A stretch of 12,397 nt of DNA, from the NCBI GenBank assembly GCA_026770585.1, contig MU646957.1, positions 72,747 to 85,143 of the forward strand, written 5' to 3'. The notes beneath the pieces are model-generated. The model was not told the origin of the DNA, searched no databases, and saw nothing but the letters and a program-made list of their open reading frames with translations. The DNA comes from Baffinella frigidus (Eukaryota; Cryptophyceae; Cryptomonadales; Baffinellaceae). Of this stretch, positions 8,624 to 12,138 are shown in pieces; position 1 is the first letter of the stretch, and each line of letters begins with the position of its first letter. Both the position numbers and the translations under genes were made by a program.

Positions 8624-9705
8624 ACCCAAAAGCAGGCGACGGGGCGGGTGTGGGCGAGCCCGCCCGAGTGCGGGAGCGCGCAGTTCGACAGCGAGGGGAA
8701 ATGCGTGGGGCTCACGGGCGGCTACGTTATGGACCGCCGCCAGGCAATCCCACAAGCCAACGTTTACGAGCACCTTGCATAAGTCAATTTGAATGGCCAT
8801 CTTCATAGACGAACGTCCTGAAAACCGGGTAGTTAAGCCTACGGTATTGCCTACGGTAGGCCGTAGGGGCCTAGGGGGGGTCCTACGAAACATTAGGTCC
8901 TAGGAGCCCTACGTCCTACCGTAGGCAATACCGTAGGCCTAACTACCCGGTACCGTAGGCCTAACTACCTCACGGGTGGCTACGTTACGGACCGCCGCCA
9001 GGTAATCGAATCTCCATACAAGGATTAATTAATTGCTTTTGGCAACGAAAATTACTACACGATTTGCTCGTAAAAGTAGTAGTAAAGCGGTTGTGTAGTA
9101 AATTTCGTTGCAGCAAAAGCAATTGATTAATACTTTTGTGGAGATGAAAGTGAGACGGTCGCCTGCTCCCAGTAAGACGATTGAAGGAGTAAAAAGGTTG
9201 AATTTTCGAATTGAAGGAGTAAAAAGGTTGGATTTTCCCACAAGCCAACGTCGACGCGCAGCTTGCAGAAGTCATGTGAATGGCCACCTGGTGACTTCCA
9301 AGGCTCTTGAAAAGATCGAGTGTTTTCAAAGACCTGCACGTCGCTCTCCACCCGCATTGACTTTGTAAGGTGTTAACAGGGTAACGGCCTGAAAACGGGG
9401 TAGTTAGGCCAACGGCATTTCCTAGGACCTCCTACCGTAGGCCGAGACTTTTTGGTCCTAGGATCTCTCGGCCTACGGTAGGAGGTCCTAGGCAATGCCG
9501 TATGCCTACCCCATTTTCAGGCCGTTAGCCTATGAGTGTTGGTTGACGTGCGGTTTTCGCGTGGCAGGGCAACACGGGCGGGCTGGGCGGCGTCTTTGGC
9601 ATCTGCGTGGCCCTCGGCGTGAAGCCGCCCTTCCCAGTGTTCTTGCTCCGCACTCTTGCGCAGAACGTAGCGAGCCTTCAGGAGAGCGTGTTTGGTAAGA
9701 AGTGA
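3628..9705 (+). CDS. Plastid-targeted protein with two NTF2/SnoaL-like domains, seven exons
   Basis: Proposed joins: 3628-4377, 5277-5386, 6666-6747, 7566-7652, 7971-8018 (or its twin 8233-8280), 8636-8743, 9568-9705, about 440 residues. ATG 3628 is the first ATG after the upstream MITE and opens a hydrophobic signal peptide (MHRFGFVWGAAMALVALNS) ending PATS-FMPS. That resembles the Phe-containing cleavage site of proteins sent to complex red plastids. ATG 3661 also sits in GCCGCCATGG, but starting there would shorten the signal. Domain 1 (about residues 60-220) and domain 2 (about 265-430) share FxxxxPxVGPLxKxA, a VW pair, SPPE, FDxxGK and GYVMDRRxGNTGGLGGVFGI. I recognise this as an NTF2/SnoaL-like family of algal proteins whose substrate is unknown. 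The joins keep frame and restore colinearity of domain 2 with domain 1. No catalytic role is assigned. Confidence 0.8.
4378..5276 (+). repeat. Intron 1: degenerate telomere-like repeat
   Basis: A phase 0 GT-AG intron. The donor context TCCAG|GT is repeated at the acceptor, ATCCAG|GTACC. CTCCAGGTGAACCATAAA occurs twice (4372-4389 and near 4398-4415), so the donor is duplicated. Most of the intron is shifting variants of CCCTAAA (ACCCTAAA, CCCTTAA, ACCTATA, ACCTAAA) on the sense strand. From about 5027 to 5120 it becomes a regular CCACAAA array. A short non-repeat island lies near 5130-5240. Confidence 0.8.
5027..5120. repeat. (CCACAAA)n array
   Basis: A 7-base unit, CCACAAA, is repeated about a dozen times with few changes. 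It has the same length as the telomere-type unit CCCTAAA and may have drifted from it. Confidence 0.85.
5277..5386 (+). CDS. Exon 2: start of domain 2
   Basis: The acceptor is AATCCAG|GTACCG. In phase 0 it encodes VPKLSALGGALPEGELLRL and then TQQLLDSNFRDESLLAP, ending in phase 2 at CCTAG|GTCACC. The helix-rich start matches the region before FEFVAP in domain 1. Confidence 0.75.
5418..5496. repeat. Small palindrome
   Basis: AAATCGCCTT at 5418-5427 is mirrored by AAGGCGATTT at 5487-5496, with GGTTTGTAC and GGTACAAATC as a second symmetric pair inside and GCCGGAATCCGGC at the centre. It could be a very short foldback element or a hairpin. Confidence 0.6.
5571..5726. mobile_element. Foldback MITE, family C (copy 1)
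   Basis: GGGTAATGGACTAAGAATGG at the left is mirrored by CCCCTTGTTTTAGTCCGTTA at the right. Inside lie GGTTAGGCCTACGGCATTGCC and its counterpart GGCAATTTCGTAGGCCGAACT. The core shares CCTAGGACC and CCTACNGTAGG words with families A and B. It has no coding capacity. Confidence 0.8.
5799..5947. mobile_element. MITE with CACTGCCAG ends
   Basis: AATTGCACTGCCAGG at 5799 is mirrored by CCTGGCAGTGAATT ending at 5947, and symmetry continues through TTTTGTA and AGTCAA words. The centre contains GGTACCCAGATTGGGTAC. The subterminal GTCAA/TTGAC word resembles that of the elements at 1062-1266 and 10641-10790. Confidence 0.7.
6001..6104. mobile_element. Foldback MITE, family B (copy 3, diverged)
   Basis: TATCCTGTTAGTGCCCAGTA at the left is mirrored by GGGCACTTGAGGGATA at the right. 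The core has CATACGCCCTACGGTAGGG and CCTAGGACCTGCCTAGG. It lies inside intron 2. Confidence 0.8.
6145..6532. repeat. CT-rich microsatellite tracts
   Basis: There are two long CT-rich tracts, about 6145-6298 and 6353-6532. The purest block is CT repeated from 6413 to 6479. The right part degrades to GC-rich CG words. The tracts make long low-complexity open frames (Ser/Leu/Arg repeats) that are not genes. They sit upstream of exon 3 and would be pyrimidine-rich in the transcript. Confidence 0.9.
6666..6747 (+). CDS. Exon 3: VVGPL segment of domain 2
   Basis: The acceptor GAAGCAG|C completes the split Ser codon left by exon 2. It encodes FTYTGPVVGPLPKAAFVAA and then FSSYNPSE, matching FEFVAPIVGPLKKSALVEA of domain 1. 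The donor is GAG|GCATTC, a GC donor, phase 0. The reading frame runs on into the intron, but only the splice at 6747 to exon 4 restores AFPDLDYQYRD opposite AMPDFDARYHD of domain 1. Confidence 0.75.
6871..7028. repeat. GA-rich microsatellite
   Basis: GAGAGAGCGA-type units run for about 160 bases. The tract is complementary to the CT tracts at 6145-6532, with exon 3 lying between them. Confidence 0.9.
7066..7129 (+). pseudogene. Partial second copy of exon 3
   Basis: These 64 bases match 6684-6747 with two differences, both synonymous (TTG/CTG Leu, GTT/GTC Val). The copy keeps the GAG|GC donor and about 13 bases of flank, but lacks the first 18 bases of exon 3 and has no acceptor next to it. 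It runs directly into CCCTAAA-type repeat. The offset is 382 bases, consistent with a tandem duplication of 6684-7065. It could not be spliced in as the same exon. Confidence 0.85.
7143..7275. repeat. Telomere-like repeats, C-rich on sense strand
   Basis: A mixture of CCCTAAA, CCTCAAA, CCCTGAA and CACTAAA units directly follows the exon 3 ghost. The array resumes after the MITE, at 7460-7558, with CCCTAGA and CCCTCAA units. Confidence 0.85.
7276..7459. mobile_element. MITE with GAGCTATTCCGG ends, inside telomere-like array
   Basis: The terminal repeats are over 40 bases long: GAGCTATTCCGGTAGGACTT continuing to GTCGCGTTTTCGATTTCGAG at the left, mirrored at the right with a few changes (GCC for GCT near the tip). 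CTAAACACTA stands on both sides and may be a target duplication, though the repeat array makes this ambiguous. CGAGACTT occurs three times near the left end. Confidence 0.85.
7566..7652 (+). CDS. Exon 4: AFPDLDYQYRD segment of domain 2
   Basis: The acceptor is GAAGCAG|GCG and the donor CCCAG|GTAACC, both phase 0. Its 29 codons encode AFPDLDYQYRDLRACSFD and then TNRVWYTSSPQ, matching MPDFDARYHDWRPDSDDPRRVWCS of domain 1. An inverted copy lies at 8126-8212. Confidence 0.8.
7653..7970 (+). repeat. Intron 4: CCCTCAA/CACTCAA and CCCGAAA arrays
   Basis: A GT-AG intron made almost wholly of 7-base units: CACTCAA and CCCTCAA first, then a very regular CCCGAAA array from about 7868 to 7962, ending CCTCAACCAG|GGC. 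If the exon 5 twin is used, the intron extends to 8232. Confidence 0.75.
7971..8018 (+). CDS. Exon 5, copy A: GTHTGRLVLPGG segment
   Basis: The acceptor is CAACCAG|GGC and the donor GAG|GCGACC, a GC donor, both phase 0. Its 16 codons encode GTHTGRLVLPGGASHE, aligning with ATQTGPLAFGGMTKLP of domain 1 and filling the gap between exons 4 and 6. An equivalent copy lies at 8233-8280. Only one copy is needed for colinearity; which is used cannot be told. Confidence 0.6.
8045..8224. repeat. Inverted duplicate of exon 4 and adjoining intron repeats
   Basis: The reverse complement of this segment matches exon 4 with its acceptor (GAAGCAG), its donor (GTAACC) and part of intron 4, including CAACCATCAT. 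On the plus strand the repeats therefore read G-rich (GGGTTGAG) at 8060-8110, opposite to the surrounding C-rich arrays. With exon 4 it can form a stem of over 100 base pairs with a loop of roughly 460 bases. Confidence 0.85.
8126..8212 (-). pseudogene. Inverted copy of exon 4
   Basis: On the minus strand these 87 bases match exon 4 (7566-7652) with three base differences: one synonymous (CCT/CCC) and one codon change (CAA Gln to AGA Arg). Splice-site sequences at both ends are preserved. In the gene's orientation it is antisense and cannot serve as an exon. Confidence 0.9.
8233..8280 (+). CDS. Exon 5, copy B (twin)
   Basis: Identical to copy A except for two synonymous changes (ACA/ACG, CTC/CTT), so it encodes the same 16 residues. 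It keeps the same acceptor CAACCAG|GGC and GC donor GAG|GCGACC. It could replace copy A, or be joined with it to add 16 residues in frame. It immediately follows the inverted exon 4 copy. Confidence 0.6.
8281..8635 (+). repeat. Intron 5: telomere-like repeats
   Basis: From the GC donor GAG|GCGACCG to the acceptor AAGCAG|GCGACGG the intron is nearly pure CCCTAAA/CCCTCAA/CCCTGAA units. AACTTTTGAAACAACC interrupts the array twice, about 70 bases apart (near 8327 and 8387). AGGCGAC stands at both splice junctions as a direct repeat. Confidence 0.8.
8636..8743 (+). CDS. Exon 6: SPPE to YVMDRRQ segment
   Basis: The acceptor is AAGCAG|GCGACG and the donor CGCCAG|GCAATC, a GC donor, both phase 0. 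Its 36 codons include WASPPECGSAQFDSEGKC and LTGGYVMDRRQ, matching ESPPE..FRFDEKGK and TTGYVMDRRV of domain 1. Confidence 0.8.
8826..8969. mobile_element. Foldback MITE, family C (copy 2)
   Basis: ACCGGGTAGTTAAGCCTACG at the left is mirrored by CGTAGGCCTAACTACCCGGT at about 8933-8952. The tip TACCGTAGGCCTAACTACC is then repeated once more to 8969. GGTATTGCCTACGGTAGG and CCTACCGTAGGCAATACC form the inner stem. Confidence 0.8.
8969..9001 (+). pseudogene. Partial second copy of exon 6 with a GT donor
   Basis: These 33 bases match the last 33 bases of exon 6 with two differences: one synonymous, one ATG to ACG (Met to Thr in YVMDRRQ). The donor here is CAG|GTAATC, whereas exon 6 itself has CAG|GCAATC. 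No acceptor adjoins it, because the family C MITE tip lies directly upstream. It may act as a decoy donor. Confidence 0.85.
9010..9145. mobile_element. AT-rich foldback MITE, ATCTCCA ends
   Basis: ATCTCCATACAAGGATTAAT at the left is mirrored by ATTAATACTTTTGTGGAGAT at the right, and symmetry continues through TTGCTTTTG, CAACGAAA and TACTACAC, about 50 bases per arm. It lies in the insertion that splits the duplicated exon 6 flank (between 9005 and 9238). The base composition is clearly lower in GC than its surroundings. Confidence 0.85.
9178..9236. repeat. Two-copy tandem repeat, about 30-base unit
   Basis: CGATTGAAGGAGTAAAAAGG plus TTGAATTTT is followed at once by a near-identical second unit (CGAATTGAAGGAGTAAAAAG, then GTTGGATTTT). 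Confidence 0.85.
9379..9530. mobile_element. Foldback MITE, family C (copy 3)
   Basis: GGGTAACGGCCTGAAAACGG at the left is mirrored by CCATTTTCAGGCCGTTAGCC at the right. The inner arms are GGTAGTTAGGCCAACGGCAT and GGCAATGCCGTATGCCTACC. The core has CCTAGGACCTCCTACCGTAGG-type words. It ends 37 bases before the acceptor of exon 7, so it probably contributes to that splice-site context. Confidence 0.85.
9568..9705 (+). CDS. Exon 7: GNTGGLGGVFGI and C-terminus
   Basis: The acceptor is GTGGCAG|GGCAAC, phase 0. Its 45 codons start GNTGGLGGVFGICVALGV and end ESVFGKK before TGA at 9703-9705. With exon 6 it reads YVMDRRQ then GNTGGLGGVFGI, the same signature as domain 1, and the C-terminal Phe/Pro-rich stretch resembles that after domain 1. 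Confidence 0.85.
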   Translation, partial: GNTGGLGGVFGICVALGVKPPFPVFLLRTLAQNVASLQESVFGKK

Positions 9706-9747
9706 TCGACGGAACGGTGATCGACGGAGAAGTGATCGACGGGAAGT
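9700..9747. repeat. Three tandem GTGATCGACGG units over the stop codon
   Basis: GTGATCGACGG appears three times with spacing of 14 to 16 bases, starting inside the last codons. The stop TGA is the TGA of the first unit. The expansion may have created or shifted the stop. Confidence 0.8.
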
Positions 9748-9833
9748 GAGCTTGAGTACATACATATGTGACATGGTCTCTCTTCTTCGTGTGTGTAAGC
9801 TGCTGGAGGCGGTGGGTCGAACTTCGCCCGAGT
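9706..9833. other. 3' flank of the gene
   Basis: After the tandem units there is a short stretch with CATACATATGTGACATGG and no obvious AATAAA signal. It ends at a family B MITE. The 3' UTR presumably lies here or extends into the MITE. Confidence 0.4.
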
Positions 9834-9938
9834 TATCCCTTGAGTGCCCATGCCGCCAAATTTGACCGCCGAGAGGTCCTAGGCAGGTCCTAGGGCCCTA
9901 CGGTAGGGCGTAGGAGCCTACTGGCCACTTAAGGGATA
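9834..9938. mobile_element. Foldback MITE, family B (copy 4)
   Basis: TATCCCTTGAGTGCCCA at the left is mirrored by TGGCCACTTAAGGGATA at the right. The core has CCTAGGCAGGTCCTAGGGCC and CTACGGTAGGGCGTA. TA stands at both tips. Confidence 0.85.
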
Positions 9939-10005
9939 TGAATATCACTCCAAAACCGGAGGTCGATAATGGCGAGGATTTTAGTTGACTTTCTCGGCCG
10001 AGGAC

Positions 10006-10127
10006 TACAGTGGTCCCTCGCTCATAAGAAATGCCCACCCCCCTAGGACCACCATAGGGCCCCAGGCATGGTCCTACTGTAGGGTCCTAGCGGGGGGCGG
10101 TTTCTTATGAGCGAGGTACCCCTGTAC
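10006..10127. mobile_element. Foldback MITE, family A (copy 5)
   Basis: The left end is TACAG then a damaged GTGGTCCCTCGCTCATAAG, and the right end is intact (TTATGAGCGAGGTACCCCTG then TA). The core has CCTAGGACCACCATAGGGCC and CTACTGTAGGGTCCTAG. Confidence 0.85.
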
Positions 10128-10219
10128 TTGGGATTCGTCCTGCATATCACCCCAGGAGGGCTTCCAAAACAGTAGACGATTCCCCGAGCAATGCTAAGGC
10201 TTACCCACAGAACCATACT

Positions 10220-10341
10220 GTACAGGGGTACCTCGCTCATAAGAAACTGCGCCCCCCTAGGACCCTACAGTAGGTCTATGCCTAGGGCCCTACGGTGGGC
10301 CTAGGGGGGGGGGCGTTTCTTATGAGCGAGGTACCCCTGTA
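10220..10341. mobile_element. Foldback MITE, family A (copy 6)
   Basis: An intact element with both ends flanked by TA. The core has CCTAGGACCCTACAGTAGG and a G run at the right arm. It lies about 90 bases after copy 5; the spacer shows no feature. Confidence 0.9.
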
Positions 10342-10374
10342 GGGCCCTAGGAAGGTGCGGGCGTATCACGGCCT

Positions 10375-10452
10375 TTCTAGAAGTTTCTACAGAACAAGTT
10401 CCGGTGTCCGCCTATGTTGGGAGCTCGAAGAACCTAAAGGACCTAAAGGATG
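10375..10452 (+). repeat. SINE-like repeat family D, 3' part
   Basis: Contains CAGAACAAGTTCCGGTGTCC, GCCTATGTTGGGAGCTCGAA and two ACCTAAAGG tail units, as in 2161-2220. The following 140 bases (to about 10596) show no recognisable feature; the 70-codon open frame there has no support as a gene. Confidence 0.7.
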
Positions 10453-10596
10453 ATGGTTGGGTATTTAGAAGCCACCGGTGCCTTGCTCGCCTGGATTTCC
10501 GGGAACAATTTCAGGCCCTTTACCCTAGTTTGAATCGCAATTTGCTGCAGAATCGTTCGGATGGACAGTTTACCGAAGGCACCTCCACCAACCCTC

Positions 10597-10817
10597 GTAC
10601 GCCTAGGGCCATCTAGTGATCCTAGGGGGGGGGCGCGTTTTTATCTCAGAAAACGAGTTCTAAAACTCGTTTTCTTAAGTCAATTTCCCTACAAATTTGT
10701 CAACTTATGCGGAGAGTAAAGAATAAGTTGACGAATTATCAGAGGAATTGACTTAAGAAAACGAGTTTTAGAACTCGTTTTCTGAGATAAGTTTCGTATG
10801 AGCGAGGCACCCCTGCA
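10597..10817. mobile_element. Family A remnant interrupted by another MITE
   Basis: The host piece has the right half of a family A element: CCTAGGGCC and the G run at 10597-10640, then GTTTCGTATGAGCGAGGCACC and CCTGCA at 10791-10817. The element at 10641-10790 sits exactly in the GTTTCNTATGAG arm. The host's left end is missing. Confidence 0.75.
10641..10790. mobile_element. MITE with 45-base perfect inverted repeats, nested in a family A element
   Basis: The ends start TTATCTCAGAAAACGAGTTC and remain identical for 45 bases, through AAAACTCGTTTTCTTAAGTC and AATT. Each arm is itself a hairpin: AAAACGAGTT-CTAA-AACTCGTTTT. GTTT at 10637-10640 and 10791-10794 flanks it and fits a 4-base target duplication. 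The central part has GTCAACTTA and TAAGTTGAC as another symmetric pair. The identity of the arms suggests recent activity. Confidence 0.9.
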
Positions 10818-10849
10818 GAGACAGGTCTTGCTTGACGAGGTGGAGACCG

Positions 10850-10856
10850 AGCGAGA

Positions 10857-10903
<47 letters not shown>

Positions 10904-10938
10904 AGAGAGAGAGAGAGCGATAGAGCGAGCGAGCGGGC

Positions 10939-10970
<32 letters not shown>

Positions 10971-10996
10971 GAGAGAGTTTGTGTGCGAGAGAGAGA
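10850..10996. repeat. GC/GT/GA microsatellites
   Basis: CG repeats pass into GT repeats (about 10870-10900), then GA-rich units to about 10996. Low-complexity open frames on both strands here are not genes. Confidence 0.9.
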
Positions 10997-11121
10997 GTTG
11001 ACGAATTTGTACCGCACACCCAGCATACCAACTCGAGAACAGTCGGTCAGCCCGAGTGAGGCGGAGCTAGGACACAGGCAGCATCGCACACATTTCCGCA
11101 TTTTCCCATGCGCATGCAGCC

Positions 11122-11365
11122 ACAGGGGTACCTCGCTCATAGGAAAGCGCCCCCCCCCCCCCAGGACAAGGTCCTACAGGGGTACCTCGCTCATAAGAAA
11201 CCGCCCCCTCCTAGGACCCTACAGTAGGCCTATGCCTAGGGCCCTACGACTCTCCTAGGAGGTGGGCGTTTTCTTATGAGCGAGGTACCCCTGTAGGCAT
11301 GCACGTAGGCCCTCTGTAGGGTCATAGGGGGAGGCGCTTTGTTCTGAGCGAGGTACCCGTGTACA
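11122..11365. mobile_element. Family A element split by a second family A element
   Basis: The outer left arm is at 11122-11174 (ACAGGGGTACCTCGCTCATA, then a C run). The outer right arm is at 11296-11365 (GTAGGCCCTCTGTAGGGTCA to GAGCGAGGTACCCGTGTAC). The complete inner copy at 11175-11295 interrupts it. Both outer arms are more diverged than the inner one, so the outer is older. Confidence 0.8.
11175..11295. mobile_element. Foldback MITE, family A (copy 7, inner)
   Basis: An intact element inserted in another member of its own family. It is flanked by TA on both sides (CCTA-CAGGGG and CCCCTG-TAGG), which supports a TA target duplication for the family. Confidence 0.9.
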
Positions 11366-11367
11366 TG

Positions 11368-11500
11368 TCTTCGAGCTCCCAACATAGGCGGACACCGGAT
11401 CTGGTTCGGTAGAAAGGCCATGTTTCCTTTCGGATCACATCAAGCCCCCCTGTACAGAGGATCGCGGCAGAACCGGCTGAAGCGCATCCTCATCGGGCGT
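11368..11500 (-). repeat. SINE-like repeat family D, minus copy
   Basis: Read on the minus strand it matches 766-895: AGCCGGTTCTG, GCGATCCTCTG, GATGTGATCCGAAAGGAA, GGTGTCCGCCTATGTTGGGA, CTCGAAG. The ACCTAAAGG tail is missing, because the outer family A element abuts it. Confidence 0.75.
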
Positions 11501-11504
11501 GAGG

Positions 11505-11626
11505 TACAGGGGTACCTCGCTCATAAGAAACGCCTCCCCCCCTTAGGACCACCGTAGGGCCCTCGGCGTAGGCCTACTGTAGGGTCCTAGGGGGGGGCGG
11601 TTTCTTATGAGTGAGGTACCCCTGTA
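11505..11626. mobile_element. Foldback MITE, family A (copy 8)
   Basis: An intact copy with TA at both tips. The left arm is CAGGGGTACCTCGCTCATAA; the right arm has one change (GAGTGAGG). The core has CCACCGTAGGGCCCTCGGCG and CTACTGTAGGGTCCTAGG. Confidence 0.9.
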
Positions 11627-11687
11627 TCCCCAAGTGGGAACGCACTCACACACACCAGGACCACAAGTTCCTTCTCTAAATGTATTC

Positions 11688-11791
11688 TATCCCTTAAGTG
11701 GCGAGTAGTTTCATACGCCCTACGGTAGGGCCCTAGGACCTGCCTAGGGCGAGTTAGAGCGATTAATCGCCCGTCCGCCACTTAAGGGATA
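11688..11791. mobile_element. Foldback MITE, family B (copy 5)
   Basis: TATCCCTTAAGTGGCGAGTA at the left is mirrored by CCGCCACTTAAGGGATA at the right. The core has CATACGCCCTACGGTAGGGC and CCTAGGACCTGCCTAGGGC, then GCGATTAATCGC, a small palindrome. Confidence 0.9.
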
Positions 11792-11901
11792 GCGAGCCCA
11801 GTTTTACGCATGCAGAGCTAGACAACGCCCGGATGAAGCTTGACGCCAGGCCAGCTAGGCTGGGACGAGCCCACCTCGGGATGGCATTGGAGCCATTGCT
11901 C

Positions 11902-12005
11902 TATCCCTTAAGTGACCAGTAGGCTCATACGCCCTACCGTAGGGCCCTAGGACCTGCCTAGGGCTTCCACGGGCGATTATTCGCCCGTTGGTCACTTTAG
12001 GGATA
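11902..12005. mobile_element. Foldback MITE, family B (copy 6)
   Basis: TATCCCTTAAGTGACCAGTA at the left is mirrored by GTTGGTCACTTTAGGGATA at the right. The interior is like copy 5, with GGGCGATTATTCGCCC as a small palindrome. TA stands at both tips. Confidence 0.9.
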
Positions 12006-12138
12006 ACGGGCAGATGCATCTTGGAATGCATCATCGGAACTCAGTCTGGCGTGTGTTCATGCCTGTATTCAATAAAGTGGCTCTCTCTCTCTCGCTCTCT
12101 CTCTACACCGCAGGCTGCTTCGCCTGTGTGAGCGCCCT
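12006..12138. other. Unique island with CT microsatellite
   Basis: A short stretch of ordinary-looking sequence with AATAAA near 12071 on the plus strand and CT repeats at 12081-12104. The bases 12105-12136 are flanked on the right by telomere-like repeat. On the minus strand the join reads AAACCAG|GGCGCTCACACAGG, the same form as the exon 5 acceptor. A terminal exon on either strand is conceivable but not shown. Confidence 0.3.

Larger units (their letters stand above)
8744..9567 (+). other. Intron 6: two family C MITEs, another MITE and an exon 6 ghost
   Basis: A GC-AG intron in phase 0 with CCAG|GCAA at the donor and GGCAG|GGCAA at the acceptor. Unlike introns 1 and 3-5 it has little telomere-like repeat. 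The first ~50 bases (CCCACAAGCCAACGT..AAGTCA..GAATGGCCA) recur at 9238-9284, so the exon 6 end and its flank were duplicated and later split by an insertion. Confidence 0.7.

Noticed and set aside
10404-10616. Open frame of about 70 codons after a family D repeat
   Set aside because: It starts inside the repeat and shows no domain.
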